NCBI GenBank assembly: GCA_964437245.1
Contig: CAYTGJ010000075.1
Location: 1 to 22,030 of the forward strand
Reading direction: 5' to 3'
Source of the DNA: JANYCO01 sp964437245
GTDB taxonomy: Bacteria > Bacteroidota > Bacteroidia > Cytophagales > Cytophagaceae
Length of the DNA stretch: 22,030 nucleotides
Part shown: piece by piece, positions 14,221 through 22,030 of the stretch
Layout: each line of letters opens with the position of its first letter
Position numbering within the stretch: the stretch's first letter is position 1
Notes under the pieces: generated by a model
Databases searched by the model: none
What the model saw: the letters and a program-made list of their open reading frames with translations, nothing else
Told to the model about the DNA's origin: nothing
Made by a program: the position numbers and the translations under genes

Positions 14221-17200
14221 TTATTTTACCTTTACCCGTATGCCTTCCGAATGACTTGAAAACTCCGGGGCATACATACATTGCATGGTCGTAATTCCGT
14301 TGGAGAAATCTCCTTTTTGGGAAACACGCAATGGATATTCAAATACATAAGTACCTTTCGGTAAAAATCCGATAAAGAAATTCATCGCCAGATCTCTTGG
14401 ACTTTCATAATAGTACAATCCATCCTGGTAGCGATAAGTGGAAAGAGTACTCAGTGGTTCAAACGCAGCGGCACGCATATCTTTCAGATGTACATATTCC
14501 ATGTTCCGGTCTACCCTGATCTCGATTCTTACTTTGATCAGATCTCCGACTTCAAGTGCCGTAGAGGCTGATACCGGTGTGATCACCGGACCACGATCGG
14601 TATTTTTCTGAAGGAACAATTGCTTATTGATCTTCAGAGGTGTTTCGGCCGGAGTGATCTTGTCCAGTTGTTCGAAATACTGCCAGTATACTGCTCCCCA
14701 GGCTACTCCTTCGTCTTTTTTAGTGACTGTGATCGTCCCCATTTCAGGAGTGATTTCCTGTCCGGTCCAGGCAGTCTTGAAATAACCCGTCCCGGCTTCC
14801 ACTTTCACATCAGGAAGCTTGGAAGGATCGACAAGCTGATCCCCTACTTTTATTTCTACCAGTTGGGTCGAGGCCAGAAAATCCGAACCTCTTCTCAGTA
14901 ATGCGTAGCAGGCTTCTGTCGTAGCCCTGGTGGTTTTCCAGTCCTGGGTCTGTTTTTGTTTCAACAGCCATACTTTCAGATCATCCACACTTTTCTGGTC
15001 TTTCGCTACTTCGTCAAAGACTTCGATCATAAGCGCCTGTGTCTCGATCGGCGCCTGGTACCAGAAGAAGCTCCGCTCATATTTCCAATACATCCCCATT
15101 TCTTCCGAGTTGAGCGAACGTTCTTTAAATGATCGGATCATTTCCTTTGTCACGGTGGTTTCGCCGGACCGGTGTAAACTCAGACAAAGCATTCCCTGCA
15201 TATAGATCCCTTTGTTCAGCCAGTATTTTTTTGCCTGTCCGAAGTAATAATCAAACGCCTCTTTATACTGGCTTCCCAGCGGCAGGTCCTTGAAATAACT
15301 TCTGGTGTACAGGTAGTGCATATTCAGATATCCCAAATGATCGTCTTCCATTTTGACATATCCTTTTTTCGCATTGGCTTTTAATTGATCATAGTCGTCT
15401 TTCATCTGACGATCCATATAGTTCAGGGCCTTTTTCACCATTTCCCAGGAAGGCTGGTGTTCGCGTACTGCTTTTACACCCAGTACATCCAGGTGTCCCA
15501 TTCCCGCCACAATATGCTGAGTCATGTAACGATCTTCCGGTAATCCAGGGAACCAGGTAAATCCTCCGCTTGCGGTCTGTGCCTTCAGTACTTTGGTCAA
15601 TGCCTTGTCCATTTCCTCCGACATTCTGTTCAGGTCAAACAGCAAGGCTACCGAGCGCTTACGCTGACTTTCGTCTTTCGCCTGCAACACCCATGGAGTT
15701 TCTTCGAGCAGAGCGGATTTTAATTCCTGGTTCTTTTCCAGGTTGGACAGCAAAGCATCCGGCTGTACATTTTTCCAGGTATCAAACACCTGCTTGATCC
15801 GTGGATGAGCGTTGGCAATGGACGAAGCGATGCTGTTCGCATAGTAACGGCTGAACGTCTGCTCTACACATTCATAAGGATATTCCATCAGGTACGGTAA
15901 AGCCTGAACAGCATACCAGGCCGGATTGGAAGTAAACTCCAAGGTATACCGGTGATTGCGGAGCGTTTTCGATTTTTGATTTACCAGCTTTTCCAAGGTA
16001 TATTTTTTCGTCTGCTTTCCTCTTACAGGTAAGGGAAGTGTTTCGGTCACCAGCATTCTGTTGGTCACCACCGGCAGGATCATTTCTTCTCCATCTGAAA
16101 AAGAACCCGCTTTGGCAACCACTCTATACATGATCGCCTGTACTCCCCCTTCCGGAATTTCAATGCTCCATTCGAGGTTAGTACTTTGGCCTTCCTTCAC
16201 TGAAAAAGGTTTTGTAGCACCGGTATTCTTCATCGCTGCATCAATCGGCTGCATGGTAAGAGCATCCAGGAACTCCAGCCTTGCCTGACCAGAAAGTTCC
16301 TGATCTGAAAGACTCGTCACTTTTACCGAAAAGATCATTTTATCATTCTCCCGGAAGAATCTTGGCTGATTCGGTACTACCATCAACTCCTTCTGAGCCA
16401 CCAGCTCCTTCGTAATCAGTCCCGATTTAAGATCCNNNNNNNNNNCCTTGGTATGCGCAAATCCCAGCATTTTCCAGCGGGTAAGTGATTCCGGCAACGT
16501 AAAGCCAATGATCAATTCTCCTTTTTCATTGGTTTGCAACTGAGGATAGAAAAAAGCTGTTTCGTTAAAATTGCTTCTGACTTTTACCTCTGAAAAATCA
16601 GCCTCTCCTCCTTTCGGATCATTATTATTCCCTCCCGGAGCATCACTGTCCCCTGTTTCTTTTTTTTCTTTTTCCGAAGAATCGTCCAGCCTATCTTCCA
16701 TAGCAGCCGATTCCATCATAACGGGCGAAGCTGCCATATTTTTTTTCGCTTTGGACGATACTGAACGGCTCGGCATGGCTCCCTCTTCTTCAACGGCGAA
16801 ATCCATTTCTCTTCTACCATAATAGCTATACTGATAGAACGAATAGCCAAACCAATCCAGTTGATCAAATGAAGGATAACTATAAGAATGGATCCCAGTC
16901 TTATTCCAGTCTTTCAGATAACCCTTAAAAGCCGTCTGGGTAAATCCGTTGGTACTGCTCCAGCCAAGGGACGCATACATATACTTATTAAAATCAGCTC
17001 CCCAGGCATGTAAACGAAACGCATCCAGTGAAGCATCGTACAACGTAGCCGCCATCTCTGCTATAATAGGATCGGATTTATGACCGCTGATCTTTATTTT
17101 CCATTCTTCCTTCTCTCCCGGCTGCAACTTATCACGGAACGTTTCAAACTCTATATCCAGCGCCTTGTTCGTATACGGCACCATGATCATCTGCGTGCTG

Positions 17201-20200
17201 GTATAGAACCGGTTATGAAGGATAAAGGTATAGTGTACCGCTATATTCCCCCTGTATTGTTCCAGGATCGGAATTTCGAGCAACTTTTGTTCATTTTTCA
17301 GTACCAGCCATTCTTTGGAAAGAATCTTTTTATCCCGTTCGATCTCGTACAAGACTTTGATCTTATCCGCAGAAGTTCCGGCCAGTAAAGACGCTTTTTC
17401 TCCCGGTTCAACCGTTGTTTTCAAGCCATCCAGGGAATTCAGGGCAGGTACTGCCAGTTTTTTTTCTGACAACGAATAAATGGTAAAATAGCTAACCTCC
17501 TTTACCTCCTGTCCATACTTATCTTTGGAAATAATTTCCAGAACATATTTACCAGAAGGCATATTTTTAAGAGAAGTAAATTTCAGCGTTTTGTTTTTTT
17601 CTGTATCAAAATCCAGCTTCAACACTTCCTTATCTCTTGCCCATTTCAATGCATTATTCTCTTCTTCGTATTCATCATAAGGAAAATATTTATGAAACTC
17701 TTCCCGCGACATCAGCTGACGGTCCGGACGGGTCCACAAACGGTTCCGGAAGATCTTATCCGGCTGTTTCAGGCTATAGACACTGATCTTTCCCTGTGCA
17801 GGTTCATACTGTCCCGCCAGATTGGTCGAGCTGATGGCATATTCTTTTTCCCATACAGCGGAATTTCCTTTGTCCATATCTTCGGTCGCTACGTTTACGA
17901 GCAGTGCCTTGTAGCCCACAGCTACCTGTGTATTCATACTATGGGTCTCTCCGTTGATATCGGTTACATCTGCATATACGGTGTACAGGAAGGTAGGATC
18001 CGAAGAAGGATCTACCAAAGGATCCGGCTGGGCATTGAAGGCTATCCTGAACTTTCCTGAGCCATCGGTTTCAGTGACTCCATTTATAATTTCAATCTCA
18101 GGAGAATTGGGATAATAGCCCCAACGGCACCACCACCAGTATGGATAGCGTGCTTTTCTTACCACGCGGTACTGTACTTTCGCTCCGTCAATCCCCACTC
18201 CGGAATAGGCGATCGCTACTCCTTCTGTCGTAACGGTTTCATTCAAACGGTACGTTCCTTTGACCGGTTCCGCTTTTACTTCAAACTTAGGACGCTTGTA
18301 TTCTTCTACGGAGAAATAAATAGAGCCTTCTCCTGTTTCCAGGCTCATTGATCCGGTCAATCCTTTCGTAGGAGCTGTGAAACTACCATGGAAAGTTCCG
18401 TATTCGTTGGTCACCAGGAGCTGCTCGGCTACTTTTTGCCGGTTTACATCATACAGTGTAACCATGGCGTTATACTTTGGTAAAATGGTTGTATTTCCTC
18501 CTTCGGTACGCACTGCCAACCCTTTGAAATAGATCGTTTGTCCAGGACGGTATATAGAGCGGTCCATAAAAAACATCACCCTGTTGACAGGCAGCGGCTC
18601 TGTTGACGCAGACTGATAGATCGTTCCGCCATAGCGGTATCCATCAATGGCCGAGTTTACAAACTTATCTTTGTCTTTGGTAAAACGGATCACAAAACTT
18701 CTGTTGTATCTATTCCGGGAATCGATCTGATGAGGTATTTTGACATACCCTTCTTTGTCCGTAAGATAAGCACCTCCTGCTACGTCATCATAGTCGCCTC
18801 TCTGGTAGTTATATTCTACAAAAAAGAGTTTTACATTCACCCCTGCTACCGGCTCTCCCGATTCACGGTCCAGTACATATACATCGGTAGTACCATCCTT
18901 GGCATTACGGTGAAAATAACTGATCCTGGTAATCGTTGTAAAGGTATAGCACAAACCGTTTGCAACGGTCTTAAACTCCGGATCATGACTCAGCAGGATC
19001 ATAAATTCTCCTGCAGGAGCTCCCTCCAACTTTAACTCTACACTGTGCGACTGATAATCACCATCGTCCGGCAAGGTATAGGATCCGGTTCTTTCTCCTG
19101 CTTTCGGGGCAAAAAACTCCAGGAATTTTTCTTCGCGGTCTACATCGTAGTTACGCGCCCATTTCCTACGCTGGGTCTGCACTTCCTCTCTTGAAGTACG
19201 GATCAGCTTCCAGTATACTTTTTTAATATTGCTGTAATGAAACAAAATCTTAAAAGGTGTAGCGGGTAAATTGGCTTCTTCCGCCACCGCAGACATTTTT
19301 TTCGCCAGCAGCTGCTCCTGCTCTTTCCCACACTGGATTGCTCCTGATGACTCCGGGAAACGGGCTTTCGCCTTTTCACAAATTTCAAATGCCTTTTTAA
19401 GATCCCATTTATGTTCTTCCGATTGCAGCGGTTTATATAATCGACCATATTCTGCATACACCCTGGCGATCTGAAGGGTCACCAACGTAGACACCGGATA
19501 TTTCAACGTCTTCGCTTCCAGTCTCTCCAACGCTTTTTCATAAAGCTGATTTTTGTTGGACAGCGTCAAGGATTGCTTCACAAAATCCAACCGCTTCAGG
19601 TCTATATACACCAATGCATCCGGTTGGGCATCGTTCAGATGAAACTGAATCAACTCCTGCATGTGTTGCAAGGCATGATATTTCATGGAAAGGGTATCCT
19701 TCGTTTCTATTTTGAGTTTACTGAAACGCTCTGCGTCCGCAAGGTATTCTTCTTTGTTCAGTGTAAAAAAATAAGCCGGCTTTGTGATCGCTGGTTCCTC
19801 TCCCATATAAAAATCGATCGCACGGTTGGCGAGGAAATCATACAAGGTAGGACGCAGCATTCTTCCTTCTTCGTTTCCCCTGTATATGACCTCGTCGTAT
19901 ACTTTTATACTTTCCGATTGTAATCTGCTCTTATCGGCCAGAGATGCTTCATAGTGGAAAATCGTTTCTTGCACAATTTTATCAAGACTCCAGGTTTCGA
20001 TATCCTCTTCCTTAAAATTGACAGTTTCAGATCGGTTGTTGAATTTCCACCGATTGTTTGCATAGTACTGCCAATACATTTCTGCCAGCATCGAATGTAG
20101 CAATTGTTTTACAGGAAACTCTGCTGTGCCGATCTCCTCTTTCATCTGACGGAGATTTTTCACAAAAGCATTTTCTTCTTTGTAATCGCTCAGCTTCATC

Positions 20201-20457
20201 TGATAAATCACGGCCTTTACCAGTTGTCCGGTATTTTTATCTGCTTTTGCCTGCTGATAAATAATTTTTACTTCTTTCAGTTCCGATTCAGGCAGACCCT
20301 TACTTTCAAAACTGTGTACTTTGTTCCACGCATCACTGTAATCGAATTTGTTCATCTTTTTATCAGGGTTTGATTGTCCAAAAAGGTTAACATATGTCAA
20401 ACTTATTAGCGCTATTAATATCGTTTTAAAAATAGATTTCATCTGTACGGTTTTCAT
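14221..20457 (-). CDS. Exported alpha-2-macroglobulin family protein with thioester motif (contains assembly gap)
   Basis: A 2078-residue protein. A signal peptide is present (KSIFKTILIALISLTYVNLFGQ); ATG at 20457 or at 20442 could start it, the second giving a more typical signal. The first 450 residues are largely helical. An MG-like domain with GEPVAGVNVKLFF lies near 530 and the A2M_N/MG2 domain near 620-720 (FFMDRSIYRPGQTIYFKG). A low-complexity, likely disordered stretch at about 1219-1289 (SSKAKKNMAASP, SEKEKKETGDSDAPGGNNND) lies directly before FNETAFFYPQLQTNEKGE, where the bait region is expected. The thioester motif CVEQ (C1530-Q1533) in YPYECVEQTFSR is intact, followed by the helical thioester domain and a C-terminal receptor-like MG domain. 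Family knowledge: proteases cleave the bait and are trapped covalently. No lipobox cysteine is seen, so it is probably periplasmic. There is no adjacent penicillin-binding partner gene. Confidence 0.92.
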   Translation of the reverse strand: MKTVQMKSIFKTILIALISLTYVNLFGQSNPDKKMNKFDYSDAWNKVHSFESKGLPESELKEVKIIYQQAKADKNTGQLVKAVIYQMKLSDYKEENAFVKNLRQMKEEIGTAEFPVKQLLHSMLAEMYWQYYANNRWKFNNRSETVNFKEEDIETWSLDKIVQETIFHYEASLADKSRLQSESIKVYDEVIYRGNEEGRMLRPTLYDFLANRAIDFYMGEEPAITKPAYFFTLNKEEYLADAERFSKLKIETKDTLSMKYHALQHMQELIQFHLNDAQPDALVYIDLKRLDFVKQSLTLSNKNQLYEKALERLEAKTLKYPVSTLVTLQIARVYAEYGRLYKPLQSEEHKWDLKKAFEICEKAKARFPESSGAIQCGKEQEQLLAKKMSAVAEEANLPATPFKILFHYSNIKKVYWKLIRTSREEVQTQRRKWARNYDVDREEKFLEFFAPKAGERTGSYTLPDDGDYQSHSVELKLEGAPAGEFMILLSHDPEFKTVANGLCYTFTTITRISYFHRNAKDGTTDVYVLDRESGEPVAGVNVKLFFVEYNYQRGDYDDVAGGAYLTDKEGYVKIPHQIDSRNRYNRSFVIRFTKDKDKFVNSAIDGYRYGGTIYQSASTEPLPVNRVMFFMDRSIYRPGQTIYFKGLAVRTEGGNTTILPKYNAMVTLYDVNRQKVAEQLLVTNEYGTFHGSFTAPTKGLTGSMSLETGEGSIYFSVEEYKRPKFEVKAEPVKGTYRLNETVTTEGVAIAYSGVGIDGAKVQYRVVRKARYPYWWWCRWGYYPNSPEIEIINGVTETDGSGKFRIAFNAQPDPLVDPSSDPTFLYTVYADVTDINGETHSMNTQVAVGYKALLVNVATEDMDKGNSAVWEKEYAISSTNLAGQYEPAQGKISVYSLKQPDKIFRNRLWTRPDRQLMSREEFHKYFPYDEYEEENNALKWARDKEVLKLDFDTEKNKTLKFTSLKNMPSGKYVLEIISKDKYGQEVKEVSYFTIYSLSEKKLAVPALNSLDGLKTTVEPGEKASLLAGTSADKIKVLYEIERDKKILSKEWLVLKNEQKLLEIPILEQYRGNIAVHYTFILHNRFYTSTQMIMVPYTNKALDIEFETFRDKLQPGEKEEWKIKISGHKSDPIIAEMAATLYDASLDAFRLHAWGADFNKYMYASLGWSSTNGFTQTAFKGYLKDWNKTGIHSYSYPSFDQLDWFGYSFYQYSYYGRREMDFAVEEEGAMPSRSVSSKAKKNMAASPVMMESAAMEDRLDDSSEKEKKETGDSDAPGGNNNDPKGGEADFSEVKVRSNFNETAFFYPQLQTNEKGELIIGFTLPESLTRWKMLGFAHTKXXXXDLKSGLITKELVAQKELMVVPNQPRFFRENDKMIFSVKVTSLSDQELSGQARLEFLDALTMQPIDAAMKNTGATKPFSVKEGQSTNLEWSIEIPEGGVQAIMYRVVAKAGSFSDGEEMILPVVTNRMLVTETLPLPVRGKQTKKYTLEKLVNQKSKTLRNHRYTLEFTSNPAWYAVQALPYLMEYPYECVEQTFSRYYANSIASSIANAHPRIKQVFDTWKNVQPDALLSNLEKNQELKSALLEETPWVLQAKDESQRKRSVALLFDLNRMSEEMDKALTKVLKAQTASGGFTWFPGLPEDRYMTQHIVAGMGHLDVLGVKAVREHQPSWEMVKKALNYMDRQMKDDYDQLKANAKKGYVKMEDDHLGYLNMHYLYTRSYFKDLPLGSQYKEAFDYYFGQAKKYWLNKGIYMQGMLCLSLHRSGETTVTKEMIRSFKERSLNSEEMGMYWKYERSFFWYQAPIETQALMIEVFDEVAKDQKSVDDLKVWLLKQKQTQDWKTTRATTEACYALLRRGSDFLASTQLVEIKVGDQLVDPSKLPDVKVEAGTGYFKTAWTGQEITPEMGTITVTKKDEGVAWGAVYWQYFEQLDKITPAETPLKINKQLFLQKNTDRGPVITPVSASTALEVGDLIKVRIEIRVDRNMEYVHLKDMRAAAFEPLSTLSTYRYQDGLYYYESPRDLAMNFFIGFLPKGTYVFEYPLRVSQKGDFSNGITTMQCMYAPEFSSHSEGIRVKVK
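16436..16445. other. Assembly gap (10 N) inside the macroglobulin gene
   Basis: Ten N bases lie between FAHTK and DLKSG, adding four unknown residues (1338-1341). As I recall the family, AHTK and DLK are usually contiguous. The flanks on the minus strand are CCAAGG and GGATCTT, and joining them through the shared GG gives T-K-D-L in frame. The gap is therefore probably an artificial spacer over a 2-base overlap. Confidence 0.9.
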
Positions 20458-20783
20458 AATTTACTGTGTATCAATAGTAGTTTGAATATATAAAACTTTC
20501 TTTACAGTTAAGATGCAAGGGAAAAGAAAATTCCATAGAAAGCATTAAAGAAAAATAAAAGCTTATTTCCCGTCTCCCTGGTATCGGGAACATCTTGAAA
20601 TAATAGTAAGGTTAATCCAGTACAGTTTAAAAATGAAAATACCTTGAATTCTTCCCCTGATCCAGAATTGGTACCACAAACAGAATGTCAGGGAATGTGA
20701 TATTTTTTCTGATCCTGCCTAAAAAAGAAAGAGCTTTCCTCTTATTGGAAGGAAAGCTCTTTCATCTGTCCGGGGAAAACCGG
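20458..20783. other. 326-base gap between accA and the macroglobulin gene
   Basis: Both neighbours are on the minus strand. The accA terminator occupies 20721-20763. TACTATTG at 20472-20479 on the minus strand is a one-mismatch TAnnTTTG box that could serve the macroglobulin gene. A 6-base stem, TTCCCG/CGGGAA (20567-20590), may contain a degenerate copy of the dispersed repeat (GGTATCGGG, ATCTTG). No gene is seen. Confidence 0.4.
20721..20763 (-). terminator. Rho-independent terminator of accA
   Basis: A perfect 14-base stem (20750-20763 with 20727-20740; GAAAGAGCTTTCCT on the minus strand) encloses a 9-base loop. On the minus strand it is followed by a U tract from the six A bases at 20721-20726. 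It lies 20 bases beyond the accA stop. Confidence 0.93.
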
Positions 20784-21734
20784 TTATTTTTCTACAAAAA
20801 CTCCCATTGAGGAGAACTTTTCAATTCTTTGCACCATTCTTTCTTTCGGCTTCATTTCCTGAAGGGTATTGATATTATCCAGGATTACCTTTTTAACGGT
20901 CGCGTACATTGCTTTCGGATCGTTGTGAGCACCTCCCAGAGGTTCTTTAATAATTCCATCGATCAGTTTAAATTTCAACATATCGGGAGCCGTCAGTTTC
21001 AAGGCTTCAGCAGCCTGCTCTTTATGATCCCAGCTTCTCCAAAGGATGGAGGAACAGGATTCCGGAGAAATTACCGAATACCATGTATTTTCAAGCATTA
21101 ATACTTTATCTCCGATCGCAATCCCCAGCGCTCCACCGGAAGCTCCTTCTCCAATGATCACACAGATCACGGGTACTTTCAGCATGAACATTTCCTTGAT
21201 GTTGCGGGCAATCGCTTCGCCTTGTCCTCTTTCTTCCGCTTCCAATCCGGGATAAGCACCAGGTGTATCGATAAAGGTTACAATTGGTTTTTTGAACTTT
21301 TCAGCCATTTTCATCAGACGCAGTGCCTTGCGATATCCTTCGGGATTCGCCATTCCAAAATTACGTACTTGTCTTTCTTTGGTTTTACGGCCTTTCTGTT
21401 GTCCGATGATCATGACGGTCTGCCCTCCTATTTCGGCAAAACCGCCTACCATGGCTTTGTCGTCTTTTACATTACGATCGCCATGGATTTCCACGAATTT
21501 ATCGGCTATACCTTCAATATAATCCAAGGTATAAGGACGTTCGGGATGCCGGGAAAGCTGTACCCTCTGCCAGCGCGATAAATGGGAATAGGTTTCTTTT
21601 TTCAATTCGACAATTTTAGCCTCCAGCATTTTGACCTGTTTGGACATGTCTACCTTTGTTTCAACGGCCAAAACCTGCATATCTTGTAGCTTTGCTTCCA
21701 GCTCTGCTATCGGTTTTTCAAAATCTAAGTACAT
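20784..21734 (-). CDS. accA: Acetyl-CoA carboxylase carboxyltransferase subunit alpha
   Basis: A 316-residue protein of normal AccA length. The N terminus begins MYLDFEKPIAELEAKL with a coiled-coil helix. The carboxyltransferase core follows, with RHPERPYTLDYI, FVEIHGDR, IIGQQKGR, NFGMANPEGYRKALRLM, FIDTPGAYPG, EERGQGEAIA, GEGASGGALGI and SVISPESCSSILWR, all well known in AccA. With AccD it transfers carboxylate from carboxybiotin (on AccB) to acetyl-CoA to make malonyl-CoA, the first step of fatty acid synthesis, in the cytoplasm. No other acc gene is in the window. The gene appears monocistronic, with its own terminator at 20721-20763 and a promoter box TAACTTTG just upstream. Confidence 0.98.
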   Translation of the reverse strand: MYLDFEKPIAELEAKLQDMQVLAVETKVDMSKQVKMLEAKIVELKKETYSHLSRWQRVQLSRHPERPYTLDYIEGIADKFVEIHGDRNVKDDKAMVGGFAEIGGQTVMIIGQQKGRKTKERQVRNFGMANPEGYRKALRLMKMAEKFKKPIVTFIDTPGAYPGLEAEERGQGEAIARNIKEMFMLKVPVICVIIGEGASGGALGIAIGDKVLMLENTWYSVISPESCSSILWRSWDHKEQAAEALKLTAPDMLKFKLIDGIIKEPLGGAHNDPKAMYATVKKVILDNINTLQEMKPKERMVQRIEKFSSMGVFVEK

Positions 21735-21766
21735 GCTATGATGCAGTATATATAATTTATGGATTG

Positions 21767-21774
21767 CAAAGTTA
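21767..21774 (-). promoter_or_regulatory. Bacteroidota -7 box for accA
   Basis: On the minus strand TAACTTTG fits TAnnTTTG and lies 32 bases before the accA ATG at 21734. A clear -33 TTTG is missing; only ATTG-like triplet matches occur at non-ideal spacing. Confidence 0.5.
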
Positions 21775-21904
21775 AGAAATTATTAGAACAATAAATGCAA
21801 TCCAGGGAATATCCGCCTAGCATATATATAACTATCTGACTTTAAAAATATTATTATAAAGAGATATTTATTTTATCATTTTGAAGAAAAATTTCGGGAT
21901 TGTT

Positions 21905-21935
21905 TTTGGATTTAACAGATTATGGGCTACCTTTG
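21905..21935 (+). promoter_or_regulatory. Bacteroidota promoter of the tRNA-Asp gene
   Basis: TTTG at 21905-21908 and TACCTTTG at 21928-21935 are separated by 19 bases, a complete match to the TTTG-N19-TAnnTTTG pattern. Transcription would begin near 21942, about 36 bases before the tRNA. Confidence 0.75.
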
Positions 21936-21977
21936 CACACGCAAAAAGGGAAAAGCCCAATTTGTTAAATAAAAGAC

Positions 21978-22030
21978 GGAGTGGTAGTTCAGCTGGTTAG
22001 AATGCCTGCCTGTCACGCAGGAGGTCGCGG
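21978..22030 (+). tRNA. tRNA-Asp (GUC), 5' part, cut by the window end
   Basis: The 5' acceptor strand GGAGTGG is at 21978-21984. The D arm is GTTC (21987-21990) paired with GAAT (22000-22003). The anticodon stem CCTGC (22005-22009) pairs with GCAGG (22017-22021), and the loop CTGTCAC has anticodon GTC at 22012-22014. The window ends in the variable/T-arm region (GTCGCGG), so the 3' half is missing. Anticodon GUC assigns it to aspartate. Confidence 0.95.

Noticed and set aside
14221..20457. The macroglobulin gene as two genes split at the N run
   Set aside because: The frame continues across the gap and the flanks match contiguous family sequence.
20567..20598. GGTATCGGG/ATCTTG segment as a dispersed repeat copy
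   Set aside because: The match is broken and too short to count as a family member with confidence.

Overview
The window looks like chromosomal DNA of a Bacteroidota member, most likely order Cytophagales. Three things point there. Several gene starts and the tRNA are preceded by the Bacteroidota-type promoter box TAnnTTTG, and most starts lack a Shine-Dalgarno sequence. The GAF/PAS proteins have the sequence style of cytophagal signalling proteins. The alpha-2-macroglobulin is the long Bacteroidota form. The genus cannot be fixed by reading alone. There are two 10-base N runs, at 11145-11154 and 16436-16445, so this is draft assembly sequence.

Layout. (1) 1-1820, surface polysaccharide: the 3' end of a membrane protein, probably a flippase, converges on a minus-strand pair of an FdtA/WxcM-like sugar ketoisomerase and a family-2 glycosyltransferase whose ends overlap by 4 bases. 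(2) 2112-7231, plus strand: a very large hybrid histidine kinase (PAS-PAS-GAF-PAS-PAS-HisKA-HATPase-REC-HPt), a stand-alone receiver overlapping it by 23 bases, a small unrecognised protein, and a PhnP-like metallo-beta-lactamase-fold hydrolase. (3) 7232-7873: a gene-free convergent region packed with inverted repeats, probably remnants or small non-autonomous elements. (4) 7874-13058, minus strand: a single-domain response regulator followed by two paralogous soluble GAF/PAS proteins with no output domain. One of these carries four PAS units in exact 122-residue tandem register. (5) 13357-14058: a divergent Crp/Fnr-type regulator with an N-terminal four-cysteine cluster. (6) 14221-20457: a 2078-residue exported alpha-2-macroglobulin with thioester motif and a bait-like segment. 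(7) 20784-21734: accA. (8) 21978 to the end: the 5' part of tRNA-Asp(GUC) with a textbook Bacteroidota promoter.

Much of the window is signal transduction. The hybrid kinase with its co-translated receiver forms one phosphorelay set. The output-less PAS/GAF proteins with their receiver form a second set that probably works through protein contacts. The Crp/Fnr protein may be a redox or ligand-responsive regulator. accA (fatty acid synthesis) and tRNA-Asp are housekeeping.

The most unusual structures are the four-fold PAS array, the nested inverted repeats of 7275-7817, and a short dispersed repeat family (GATACTAGATGCCAGATACAAGATCC-like) that lies in all three convergent intergenic spaces of the window and in neither strictly divergent regulatory gap between protein genes. 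I did not find a recognisable defence system, CRISPR array or complete transposon.
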